Below are positions 46,469-54,343 of a DNA stretch of 64,000 bases, piece after piece. This stretch comes from Enterobacter asburiae (lineage in GTDB: Bacteria > Pseudomonadota > Gammaproteobacteria > Enterobacterales > Enterobacteriaceae). Below the pieces are notes generated by a model. The model was not told where the DNA came from. It saw nothing but the letters and a program-made list of their open reading frames with translations, and made no database searches. Position 1 is the first letter of the stretch. Every line of letters starts with the position of its first letter. The translations under genes and the position numbers were made by a program. The stretch is from NCBI RefSeq assembly GCF_024599655.1, contig NZ_CP102247.1, forward strand, positions 3,286,001 through 3,350,000, written 5' to 3'.

Positions 46469-46963
46469 TTAGCGCGTCTTAATAACCAGACGATTGCTCT
46501 GTTTGACCTCTTCCATCACCACATATGTACGGGTGTCGTTCACGCCCGGCAGACGCAGCAGGGTTTCCCCCAGCAGCTTACGGTAGGCGGACATATCAGG
46601 CACACGGGTTTTCAACAGGTAGTCGAAATCACCGGACACCAGGTGACACTCTTGAATTTCTTCAAGTTTTTGTACAGCGGAGTTAAATTGCTCAAACACA
46701 TCCGGCGCACCACGATTCAGAGTAATCTCAACAAATACCAGAAGTGAGGCATCCAGATAATGCGGGTTCAGCAGAGCCGTATAGCCCTGAATAAAACCCT
46801 GTCTTTCCAGTCGGCGCACACGCTCAAGGCACGGCGTCGGGGAAAGTCCCACACGTTTTGAAAGCTCGACGTTGGAAATACGCCCATCCTTTTGCAATTC
46901 ATTAAGAATGTTACGATCGATACGGTCGAGATCTTTGCCAGGGCGCTTCTTGCTATCTACCAT
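46469..46963 (-). CDS. lrp: Leucine-responsive regulatory protein Lrp
   Basis: A 164-residue regulator. The start MVDSKKRPGKDLDR matches E. coli. The N-terminal AsnC-type helix-turn-helix lies at about residues 30-55 (ISNVELSKRVGLSPTPCLERV), and the C-terminal RAM domain binds leucine. The protein appears nearly identical to E. coli Lrp over its whole length. It controls amino acid, pilus and transport genes as an octamer or hexadecamer. It is divergent from trxB. Confidence 0.98.
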   Translation of the reverse strand: MVDSKKRPGKDLDRIDRNILNELQKDGRISNVELSKRVGLSPTPCLERVRRLERQGFIQGYTALLNPHYLDASLLVFVEITLNRGAPDVFEQFNSAVQKLEEIQECHLVSGDFDYLLKTRVPDMSAYRKLLGETLLRLPGVNDTRTYVVMEEVKQSNRLVIKTR

Positions 46964-47507
46964 TATTATTGTCTCTCTGTATTCCTTCCCTACTCCTGCC
47001 TGGACCCTGTGCACATCACTGTTCAGAGCCTGTACCCGTTAGTCATCACATCGCCTGATTATGTATTAGACGCGATGCGGATTCGGGTTCTGTTGGTAAG
47101 AAGACCGTTGCCCGAAGGCAGTCACCGACATCACGTATGGCGTCTGTCCACGCCATGCGTAGATTTCACTGACCCGGTAAAAATGGCATTTACGTGCATG
47201 CCTATGCGGCATACGGTTAACGCGGTTTTTTTTCTTCCTTGAATGTTTTCGCAAAAGCGCAGGGGATTGTCAAAGCAAAACATCGTTTTTTAGTACAACA
47301 TGCCGGATATTCATTACGGCAGGGTATTAATCCTCATTTTATTGCCTTACAAACGAGCGATTTTCAGCAGAAAGCGTGATGTTATAGCGCGCCATTCATC
47401 GTCCGTGGCTATTACACAGATTGATATCAAAATTGCTGCGCTCTTTTTTTACGACAACAAATTCCCTACAATCCAGCCAAATGTCTGCCAACAACAATGG
47501 GGATCTC
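46964..47507. promoter_or_regulatory. lrp-trxB divergent regulatory region
   Basis: A 544-base gene-free stretch. On the minus strand a perfect -35 hexamer TTGACA lies at 47274-47269, followed about 17-20 bases later by an A-rich region that could hold the -10. This would give lrp an untranslated leader of about 275 bases, similar to the long leader known in E. coli. The trxB promoter must lie near 47330-47470, where AT-rich DNA is present, but I could not fix it. No small gene is convincing here. Confidence 0.55.
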
Positions 47508-48476
47508 ATGGGCACGGCCAAACACAGTAAGCTGCTAATCCTTGGTTCTGGACCTGCGGGATATACCGCAGCGGTCTATGCTGCACGCGCTAACCTGCAC
47601 CCGGTACTCATCACCGGTATGGAAAAAGGCGGTCAGCTGACCACCACCACCGAAGTGGAAAACTGGCCAGGGGACCCGAACGACCTGACCGGGCCGCTGC
47701 TGATGGAACGTATGCACGAGCATGCCGCCAAATTCGAAACCGAAATTCTGTTCGACCACATCAATAAGGTCGATCTGCAGAACCGTCCGTTCCGCCTGAC
47801 GGGCGACAGCGGCGAATACACCTGCGACGCGCTGATCGTCGCCACCGGCGCCTCTGCCCGTTACCTCGGTCTGCCATCCGAAGAAGCGTTCAAAGGCCGC
47901 GGCGTCTCTGCCTGCGCAACCTGTGACGGTTTCTTCTACCGCAACCAGAAAGTCGCGGTCATCGGCGGCGGCAACACCGCAGTGGAAGAAGCGCTCTACC
48001 TGGCGAACATTGCCTCTGAGGTGCACCTGATCCACCGTCGCGAAACCTTCCGCGCGGAGAAGATCCTGATCAAACGTCTGATGGATAAAGTGGCAAGCGG
48101 CAACATCGTGCTGCACACCAACCGTACCCTCGAAGAGGTGACGGGCGACCAGATGGGCGTTGCCGGTCTGCGTATCCGCGATACCCAGAACACCGATAAC
48201 GTCGAAACGCTTGAAGTGGCGGGCCTGTTTGTGGCGATCGGTCACAGCCCGAACACCGCGATCTTCGACGGTCAGCTGGAGCTGGAAAACGGCTACATCA
48301 AAGTGCAGTCAGGCATTCACGGTAACGCGACCCAGACCAGCATCCCGGGCGTGTTCGCGGCTGGCGACGTGATGGACCACATCTATCGTCAGGCGATTAC
48401 CTCTGCGGGCACCGGCTGTATGGCCGCGCTGGACGCTGAACGCTACCTCGATGGACTGGCTGAACAAGGTAAATAA
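47508..48476 (+). CDS. trxB: Thioredoxin reductase TrxB
   Basis: A 322-residue flavoprotein. The start MGTAKHSKLLILGSGPAGYTAA matches E. coli and follows a GGGGATCTC site. The FAD-binding motif GSGPAG lies near residue 13, the redox pair in SACATCDGFF near residues 136-139, and the NADPH motif GGGNTAVEEALYL follows. It reduces thioredoxin with NADPH in the cytosol. It lies directly upstream of cydDC, which also works in thiol balance. Confidence 0.98.
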   Translation: MGTAKHSKLLILGSGPAGYTAAVYAARANLHPVLITGMEKGGQLTTTTEVENWPGDPNDLTGPLLMERMHEHAAKFETEILFDHINKVDLQNRPFRLTGDSGEYTCDALIVATGASARYLGLPSEEAFKGRGVSACATCDGFFYRNQKVAVIGGGNTAVEEALYLANIASEVHLIHRRETFRAEKILIKRLMDKVASGNIVLHTNRTLEEVTGDQMGVAGLRIRDTQNTDNVETLEVAGLFVAIGHSPNTAIFDGQLELENGYIKVQSGIHGNATQTSIPGVFAAGDVMDHIYRQAITSAGTGCMAALDAERYLDGLAEQGK

Positions 48477-48504
48477 TCTTTACAAGTCAGTAACAAACGT
48501 AAAT

Positions 48505-48532
48505 AAAGGCGGCGATAAGTCGCCTTTATTGT
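48505..48532 (+). terminator. Rho-independent terminator after trxB
   Basis: AAAGGCG pairs with CGCCTTT around a 9-base loop and is followed by ATTGT. It lies 28 bases past the trxB stop. The stem is short, so read-through into cydD is possible. Confidence 0.65.
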
Positions 48533-48590
48533 CTCCCCGTTGTAACATTGCGCTGCCCAATTTCTAATAACGTCACCTGCAAAGTACGCA

Positions 48591-50357
48591 ATGGAAAAAA
48601 CCCGTCAACAAGAGTTAACACGCTGGCTGAAACAGCAAAGCGTTATTTCCCGCCGCTGGCTTACGATTTCCCGTCTCCTGGGGTTCGTTAGCGGTCTGTT
48701 GATTGTTGCCCAGGCATGGCTGCTGGCCCGCATTCTTAATCACATGATCATGGAGAACATCCCGCGCGAGGCACTCCTGCTGCCCTTTATTGTCCTGATC
48801 CTGATTTTTATCCTGCGCGCCTGGGTGGTGTGGCTGCGTGAGCGCGTCGGTTTTCACGCCGGACAGCACATCCGCTACGAAATCCGCCGTCAGGTGCTGG
48901 ATCGCCTTCAGGAAGCCGGGCCCGCGTGGATCCAGGGTAAACCGGCCGGTAGCTGGGCGACGCTGATCCTTGAGCAGATTGACGATATGCACGACTACTA
49001 TGCGCGCTATCTGCCGCAGATGGCACTTGCCGTCTTCGTTCCGCTGCTGATCGTGATCGCCATCTTCCCGGTGAACTGGATGGCTGCGCTGATTCTGATG
49101 GGCACCGCCCCGCTGATCCCGCTGTTTATGGCGCTGGTCGGCATGGGGGCAGCGGATGCCAACCGCCGTAACTTCCTGGCACTGGGTCGCCTGAGCGGCC
49201 ATTTCCTCGATCGTCTGCGCGGCATGGAGACGTTACGCATTTTTGGCCGCGGTGAAGCGGAAACCGAAAACATTCGCCAGGCATCTCAGGACTTCCGTCA
49301 GCGCACCATGGAAGTGTTACGCCTCGCCTTCTTGTCTTCCGGCGTACTGGAATTCTTTACCTCACTGTCGATTGCTCTCGTGGCGGTCTACTTTGGCTTC
49401 TCCTACCTCGGCGCGCTGGATTTCGGCCATTACGGCACGGCGGTGACCCTTTCTGCCGGGTTCCTGGCGCTGATCCTGGCCCCGGAGTTTTTCCAGCCGC
49501 TTCGCGATCTGGGGACCTTCTATCACGCCAAAGCGCAGGCGGTTGGCGCAGCCGATAGCCTGAAAACGTTCCTGGAAACGCCGCTGGCACACCCGGAGCG
49601 CGGTGACGTGACGCTGAATGCTAAAGACCCCGTGACCATTGAAGCGCAGGACTTTTCCATTCTGTCACCGGAAGGAAAAGTGCTCGCGGGTCCGCTGAAC
49701 TTTACCTTGCCTGCCGGACAACGCGTGGTGCTCGTCGGCACCAGCGGTTCCGGGAAAAGTTCTCTGCTGAATGCGCTATCCGGTTTTATGGCCTACACGG
49801 GTTCACTGCGGATCAACAAAACCGAACTGCGCAACCTCGATCCTGACGCCTGGCGTAAACAGCTCAGCTGGGTGGGTCAAAACCCGCAGCTTCCAGCCTC
49901 TACGCTGCGTGAAAACGTCCTGCTGGCGCGCCCGGATGCGCGTGAAGATGAACTGCAATCGGTTCTCGACCGCGCCTGGGTCAGCGAGTTTCTGCCCCTG
50001 CTCCCGCAGGGTGTAGATACCGTGGTCGGCGACCAGTCCGCCGGGCTGTCGGTCGGACAGGCGCAGCGTGTGGCGGTTGCCCGCGCGTTGTTGAATCCTT
50101 GCCAGCTGATGCTGCTGGATGAGCCTGCCGCCAGCCTGGACGCCCACAGCGAACAGCGCGTAATGGAGGCCCTGAACGCCGCCTCCCAGCAGCAAACAAC
50201 CCTGATGGTCACCCATCAGCTGGAAGGCATTGCCGACTGGGACCAGATCTGGGTCATGGAGAACGGCCGTCTTGTTGAGCAAGGCGATTACGCCTCTCTC
50301 GTTGCCGCGCAGGGACCGTTTGCCGCCCTGCTGGCGAACCGTCAGGAGGACATCTGA
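48591..50357 (+). CDS. cydD: Glutathione/cysteine ABC exporter subunit CydD
   Basis: A 588-residue ABC half-transporter. About six membrane segments fill residues 20-310. The nucleotide-binding domain has Walker A GTSGSGKSS, the signature LSVGQAQRVAVARAL and Walker B LMLLDEPAASLD. With CydC it exports reduced thiols and binds haem, which is needed for cytochrome bd assembly and periplasmic redox balance. Its stop overlaps the cydC start in TGATG. Confidence 0.97.
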   Translation: MEKTRQQELTRWLKQQSVISRRWLTISRLLGFVSGLLIVAQAWLLARILNHMIMENIPREALLLPFIVLILIFILRAWVVWLRERVGFHAGQHIRYEIRRQVLDRLQEAGPAWIQGKPAGSWATLILEQIDDMHDYYARYLPQMALAVFVPLLIVIAIFPVNWMAALILMGTAPLIPLFMALVGMGAADANRRNFLALGRLSGHFLDRLRGMETLRIFGRGEAETENIRQASQDFRQRTMEVLRLAFLSSGVLEFFTSLSIALVAVYFGFSYLGALDFGHYGTAVTLSAGFLALILAPEFFQPLRDLGTFYHAKAQAVGAADSLKTFLETPLAHPERGDVTLNAKDPVTIEAQDFSILSPEGKVLAGPLNFTLPAGQRVVLVGTSGSGKSSLLNALSGFMAYTGSLRINKTELRNLDPDAWRKQLSWVGQNPQLPASTLRENVLLARPDAREDELQSVLDRAWVSEFLPLLPQGVDTVVGDQSAGLSVGQAQRVAVARALLNPCQLMLLDEPAASLDAHSEQRVMEALNAASQQQTTLMVTHQLEGIADWDQIWVMENGRLVEQGDYASLVAAQGPFAALLANRQEDI

Positions 50358-52078
50358 TGCGTGCTCTGCTGCCTTATCTTGCGCTCTATAAACGCCACAA
50401 ATGGATGCTGACGCTGGGGATCGTGCTGGCGATTGTCACGCTGCTCGCCAGCATCGGCCTGCTCACGCTTTCCGGCTGGTTCCTGTCGGCCTCGGCCGTC
50501 GCGGGCGTTGCCGGGTTGTACAGCTTCAACTATATGCTCCCGGCTGCCGGCGTTCGCGGTACCGCCATCACCCGTACTGCCGGACGCTATTTCGAACGGC
50601 TGGTCAGCCACGATGCCACTTTCCGCGTGCTGCAGCACCTGCGCATCTACACCTTCAGCAAGCTGCTGCCCCTCTCCCCTGCCGGGCTGGCGCGTTTTCG
50701 TCAGGGTGAGCTACTCAACCGCGTCGTTGCGGATGTCGACACGCTGGATCACCTGTACCTGCGCGTGATCTCCCCAATCGTGGGCGCGTTTGTGGTGATT
50801 GTGGTGGTCACGCTGGGGCTGTCTGTTCTGGATGTTCCCGTTGCGCTGACGCTGGGCGGGATCATGCTGCTGACGCTGATCATTCTGCCGCCGCTGTTTT
50901 ATCGTGCCGGAAAATCCACCGGAGAAAACCTGACGCGTCTGCGCGGAGATTACCGCCAGCAGCTCACCTCCTGGCTTCAGGGGCAGGCAGAGCTGACCAT
51001 TTTTGGCGCCAGCAAGCGCTACCGTGCCCGGATGGAAAGTACGGAGCTGAACTGGCATGAGGCCCAGCGCCGCCAGTCGGAGCTGACGGCCTTCTCTCAG
51101 GCGCTGATGATGTTAATCGGCGGTGTGGCGGTGATTGCCATGCTGTGGCTGGCCTCCGGCGATGTCGGGGGAAATTCACAGCCGGGTCCTCTCATTGCCC
51201 TTTTCGTCTTCTGCGCGCTGGCGGCGTTTGAAGCGCTGGCCCCGGTGACGGGCGCCTTCCAGCATCTGGGTCAGGTCATCGCCTCTGCCCTGCGCATCAC
51301 GCAGATTGCCGAACAGGAGCCTGAAGTCACGTTCAGTGCCGGGCAAACTGCGGTACCAGAGCAGGTTGCGCTAACGCTTGAAGATGTCACCTTCGCCTAC
51401 GACAAACAGGCGCAGAACGCGCTGGACGGTATCAACCTTTCTGTTGAGGCAGGTCAGCGGATTGCTATCCTCGGCCGTACCGGCTGCGGTAAATCGACCC
51501 TGCTGCAGTTGCTGACCCGCGCCTGGGATCCGCAGCGCGGTCAGATTCGTTTTAACAACACCTTGCTGACCGATTTCAGCGAGCAGGCCCTGCGCAAAAC
51601 CGTGAGCGTCGTTCCACAGCGGGTGCATCTGTTTAGCGCCACGCTGCGCGATAACCTGCTGCTGGCCGCGCCAGAGGCCTCTGATGATGCGCTTCGCGCC
51701 GTGCTGGAGCAGGTCGGACTGCAAAAGCTGCTTGAGGACGAGGGGTTGAACAGCTGGCTGGGCGAAGGTGGCCGTCAGCTCTCCGGCGGCGAGCTGCGCC
51801 GTCTGGCCATTGCGCGAGCGCTGCTGCACGATGCGCCGCTGATGCTGCTCGACGAGCCCACCGAAGGGCTGGACGCCACGACCGAGAGCCAAATCCTTGA
51901 TTTACTAGCGAATGTTATGACCGGCAAAACCGCGCTGATGGTCACGCACCGCCTGCGCGGACTGGCGAGCTTTGATCGGATAATTGTGATGGACAACGGG
52001 CACATTATTGAGCAAGGTAATCACACAGAACTGTTGGCAAAACAGGGTCGCTACTACCAGTTTAAACAGCGTCTGTAG
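50357..52078 (+). CDS. cydC: Glutathione/cysteine ABC exporter subunit CydC
   Basis: A 573-residue ABC half-transporter, the partner of CydD. Membrane segments occupy the first half. The ATPase domain has Walker A GRTGCGKST, the signature LSGGELRRLAIARAL and Walker B LMLLDEPTEGLD. The one-base overlap with cydD indicates coupled translation of the heterodimer. The aat gene follows after 45 bases. Confidence 0.97.
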   Translation: MRALLPYLALYKRHKWMLTLGIVLAIVTLLASIGLLTLSGWFLSASAVAGVAGLYSFNYMLPAAGVRGTAITRTAGRYFERLVSHDATFRVLQHLRIYTFSKLLPLSPAGLARFRQGELLNRVVADVDTLDHLYLRVISPIVGAFVVIVVVTLGLSVLDVPVALTLGGIMLLTLIILPPLFYRAGKSTGENLTRLRGDYRQQLTSWLQGQAELTIFGASKRYRARMESTELNWHEAQRRQSELTAFSQALMMLIGGVAVIAMLWLASGDVGGNSQPGPLIALFVFCALAAFEALAPVTGAFQHLGQVIASALRITQIAEQEPEVTFSAGQTAVPEQVALTLEDVTFAYDKQAQNALDGINLSVEAGQRIAILGRTGCGKSTLLQLLTRAWDPQRGQIRFNNTLLTDFSEQALRKTVSVVPQRVHLFSATLRDNLLLAAPEASDDALRAVLEQVGLQKLLEDEGLNSWLGEGGRQLSGGELRRLAIARALLHDAPLMLLDEPTEGLDATTESQILDLLANVMTGKTALMVTHRLRGLASFDRIIVMDNGHIIEQGNHTELLAKQGRYYQFKQRL

Positions 52079-52123
52079 ACTATATTTGTAGCGTCCTCAC
52101 TCGCGTACTGGAGTTTTGCTGTC

Positions 52124-52828
52124 ATGCGCCTGGTCCAGCTTTCTCGTCATAACATCGCGTTCCCTTCTCCGGAAGGGGCGCTGCGTGAGCCCAACGGGCT
52201 GCTGGCCCTTGGCGGTGACCTCAGTCCCGCTCGACTGTTAATGGCATACCAGCGCGGTATCTTCCCCTGGTTTTCCCCCGGCGATCCGATTTTATGGTGG
52301 TCCCCCGATCCGCGTGCCGTGCTGTGGCCAGCGCAGTTTCACGTGAGCCGCAGCATGAAGCGTTTCCATGCGAAATCACCGTACCGCGTCACCCTCAACC
52401 ACGCCTTTGGTCAGGTCATTGAAGGCTGTGCCGAAGACCGCTATGAAGGGACATGGATAACCCGCGATATCATTACCGCCTACCACCAGCTCCATGAGCT
52501 TGGCTACGCCCACTCCATCGAGGTGTGGGAAGGCGGAGCGCTCGTCGGCGGCATGTACGGCGTGGCGCAGGGGACGCTGTTTTGCGGCGAGTCGATGTTC
52601 TCCCGCGCGGTGAATGCCTCGAAAACGGCGCTGCTGGTCTTCAGCCAGGCGTTTGCCCAGCGCGGTGGACGCCTGATCGATTGTCAGGTGCTCAATGAGC
52701 ACACGGCTTCTCTCGGCGCCGTTGAGATCCCGAGACGCCAGTACATCGAGCATCTGGATGCCAGTCGTCAGGAGAAGCTCCCCCGCGACTTCTGGATACC
52801 GAGAACGCTCTTTATGCCCAATGCCTAA
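52124..52828 (+). CDS. aat: Leucyl/phenylalanyl-tRNA-protein transferase Aat
   Basis: A 234-residue enzyme with the family features FPSPEGALREPNGLLALGGDLSP near the N-terminus and WWSPDPRAVL. It adds Leu or Phe to proteins with N-terminal Lys or Arg, creating N-degrons. ClpS and ClpA, which recognise and degrade them, are encoded about 1.5 kb away. It is downstream of cydC on the same strand. Confidence 0.97.
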   Translation: MRLVQLSRHNIAFPSPEGALREPNGLLALGGDLSPARLLMAYQRGIFPWFSPGDPILWWSPDPRAVLWPAQFHVSRSMKRFHAKSPYRVTLNHAFGQVIEGCAEDRYEGTWITRDIITAYHQLHELGYAHSIEVWEGGALVGGMYGVAQGTLFCGESMFSRAVNASKTALLVFSQAFAQRGGRLIDCQVLNEHTASLGAVEIPRRQYIEHLDASRQEKLPRDFWIPRTLFMPNA

Positions 52829-53112
52829 ATGTTTTCCGCATATTTTTTGTGAGGGTGTTATAATTATGCCGCAGAGTAGCTTCTGCCTGTTGCCCCGCCG
52901 CCGTTTGGGACCCTCGCTTCAGATAACGTCCTGACGTTTATCCTGTTGTCTCCCCTTTACGAATGCGCTTCCTGTTCGGTTGTACCGTGACGCTTGGGCA
53001 ATGCGCCGAAACTGTTTTGCTGCGTTTTAATCGCGCAATTCTTTACTTAATTGATGAATTTCGGCATTATCTTGCCGGTTCAAAACTTGGTAGTGATACC
53101 CCAGAGGATTAG

Positions 53113-53331
53113 ATGGCCAAAGAAGACAATATTGAAATGCAGGGTACCGTACTTGATACGTTGCCTAATACCATGTTTCGCGTAGAGCTGGAAAACGGTC
53201 ACGTGGTAACTGCGCACATCTCCGGTAAAATGCGCAAAAACTACATCCGCATTTTGACGGGCGACAAAGTGACTGTTGAACTGACCCCGTACGACCTGAG
53301 CAAAGGCCGCATTGTCTTCCGTAGTCGCTAA
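53113..53331 (+). CDS. infA: Translation initiation factor IF-1 InfA
   Basis: A 72-residue S1-like OB-fold protein differing from E. coli IF-1 by about one residue (Asp for Glu near position 16). It binds the ribosomal A site during initiation. The 284-base leader after aat is gene-free; a TATAAT lies at 52859-52864 without a clear -35, and a second AT-rich promoter region precedes the gene, in line with the separate infA promoters of E. coli. A GAGGATTAG site precedes the ATG. Confidence 0.99.
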   Translation: MAKEDNIEMQGTVLDTLPNTMFRVELENGHVVTAHISGKMRKNYIRILTGDKVTVELTPYDLSKGRIVFRSR

Positions 53332-53363
53332 TTGTTTTCGCCTGTAATGGCAGATGAATATTT

Positions 53364-53393
53364 AAAAGGTCGGGTTAATCCCGGCCTTTTTTA
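53364..53393 (+). terminator. Rho-independent terminator after infA
   Basis: AAAAGGTCGGG pairs with CCCGGCCTTTT around TTAAT with one mismatch and is followed by T residues. It lies 33 bases past the infA stop. Confidence 0.9.
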
Positions 53394-53402
53394 TTTGTGG
53401 CG

Positions 53403-53849
53403 TTAGTGTTGCTGCGTCGGAAGATGTATTGTCATCCACGGTTGTACAGGAGCGATTAAATCCCCCGCCATAGAATGAGCCATGTCATGGAGTAATCCCG
53501 TAAGGTGCGGCAACATATCGCGGTCAAAATGCGACACCAGCAGTACATGGTTTAACGCACGGCAGTAGTCGCATTTCGTTTCTGTATCTTCCAGCAACCA
53601 CTCTTTTTGTCGCGGCTGTTCCGCTTCTTCCTCAAATTCCACCACCTGAAAATCACGCATTGATTCTGTGAGGCCGGATTTCACCTCTTCCAGGTAGGCT
53701 CCGAGACAGCGGCAAACGGGCTGCGTTTGCGGGAGTGATTTACAGTCGAGGAGGATTTCGGTGAGCAGTTTGCAGCGCTCGGCCAGGGTTGGGAGATCGG
53801 GGTTGAGGGAGAGTTCGCTGTAAAGCAGAGAAAGATTGTTATGTTCCAT
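53403..53849 (-). CDS. Unrecognised 148-residue protein downstream of a C4-like RNA
   Basis: The frame starts MEHNNLSLLYSELSLNPDL behind a well-spaced GGAG ribosome-binding site. It is acidic and mainly helical in appearance, with cysteine pairs in CRCLGAY and the CxxC of KCDYCRALNH (about residues 103-106). There is no signal peptide or membrane segment. I do not recognise the family. The frame extends 30 codons further upstream into the C4-like RNA (to 53939), as phage Ash/Icd-type frames do, but that part is best read as RNA. No counterpart exists at this site in E. coli K-12. The likely origin is a prophage or satellite. Confidence 0.6.
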   Translation of the reverse strand: MEHNNLSLLYSELSLNPDLPTLAERCKLLTEILLDCKSLPQTQPVCRCLGAYLEEVKSGLTESMRDFQVVEFEEEAEQPRQKEWLLEDTETKCDYCRALNHVLLVSHFDRDMLPHLTGLLHDMAHSMAGDLIAPVQPWMTIHLPTQQH

Positions 53850-53901
53850 TTGATTATGACTCCGTGTGAAATGATGAGATCTCCACCCGAACGCCAACTC
53901 A

Positions 53902-53981
53902 GGTGGCAGACTGAACCGGTTTGGCGTACCGACCCACACGGGAAAATCGGCGCTTCAAAAGAAGCCCCGGTTCAGCCCACC
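53902..53981 (-). ncRNA. C4-like antisense RNA of phage P1/P4 type
   Basis: On the minus strand, GGTGGGCTGAACCGG at the 5' end pairs with CCGGTTCAGTCTGCCACC at the 3' end, with a short bulge. Between them are two hairpins: GCTTC-TTTT-GAAGC (53952-53965) and one closed by CCGA/TCGG with inner CCC-GTGT-GGG (53929-53950). This three-way junction and its sequence resemble the C4 antisense RNA that controls antirepressor or immunity genes in phages P1, P7 and P4. A strong promoter lies just upstream. I rely on remembered features of the family, without a covariance search. Confidence 0.68.
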
Positions 53982-53997
53982 ATAATTGAGTCTGCGG

Positions 53998-54026
53998 ATT
54001 ATATCGCTAGCTTTCAAAAGTGTGAA
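53998..54026 (-). promoter_or_regulatory. Sigma-70 promoter for the C4-like RNA
   Basis: On the minus strand the -35 hexamer TTCACA (54026-54021) is separated by 17 bases from a perfect -10 TATAAT (54003-53998). Transcription would start near 53991, about 10 bases before the closing stem of the RNA. Confidence 0.75.
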
Positions 54027-54195
54027 CGAACCTGATGATAGTTGACGTATCAACATCATTTCTCGTGTGTAATCAGGACGCCAATCCCGGCACCTAATTT
54101 TGCAGGTGCGCCGCCATTTTATTACTGTGGTTTTATCCAGCAACTGACTTCGAAAGAAACTGGAAAGCGCCTCGCAAAATTCCTCGGCGGCCTGT

Positions 54196-54290
54196 TCCCC
54201 TCACCCTAACCCTCTCCCCAAAGGGGCGAGGGGATTGTTCACTGCTCGCATTAATTTGTGGAGATTCCTCAGCCCACAGGGAGAGGAAGA
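54196..54290. repeat. Dispersed extragenic repeat of the CCCTCACCCTAACCC type
   Basis: The stretch begins CCCCTCACCCTAACCCTCTC, contains the hairpin CCCTCTCCCC-AAA-GGGGCGAGGG (54210-54232) and ends near CAGGGAGAGG. From memory, similar sequences occur in intergenic regions of many enterobacterial genomes. The rest of the 53850-54343 interval holds the C4-like RNA and its promoter, then about 170 bases (54027-54195) in which I see nothing. Confidence 0.6.
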
Positions 54291-54301
54291 AAAGCGGGCA
54301 C

Positions 54302-54331
54302 AAAAAAGCCGGGTTAAAAACCCGGCTTTTG
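54302..54331 (-). terminator. Rho-independent terminator after clpA
   Basis: AAAAGCCGGGTT pairs with AACCCGGCTTTT around a short A-rich loop and is followed, on the minus strand, by TTTTTTGTGC. It lies 13 bases past the clpA stop. Confidence 0.92.
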
Positions 54332-54343
54332 AACTAAAACAAC

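Noticed and set aside
53850..53939. N-terminal extension of the 148-residue ORF into the RNA, giving a 178-residue Ash-like frame
   Set aside because: The internal ATG has a much better ribosome-binding site, and the extension coincides with the structured RNA.
53955..54143. A 62-codon minus-strand frame upstream of the unknown ORF
   Set aside because: It spans the promoter and the 5' arm of the C4-like RNA and so cannot be translated from that transcript.
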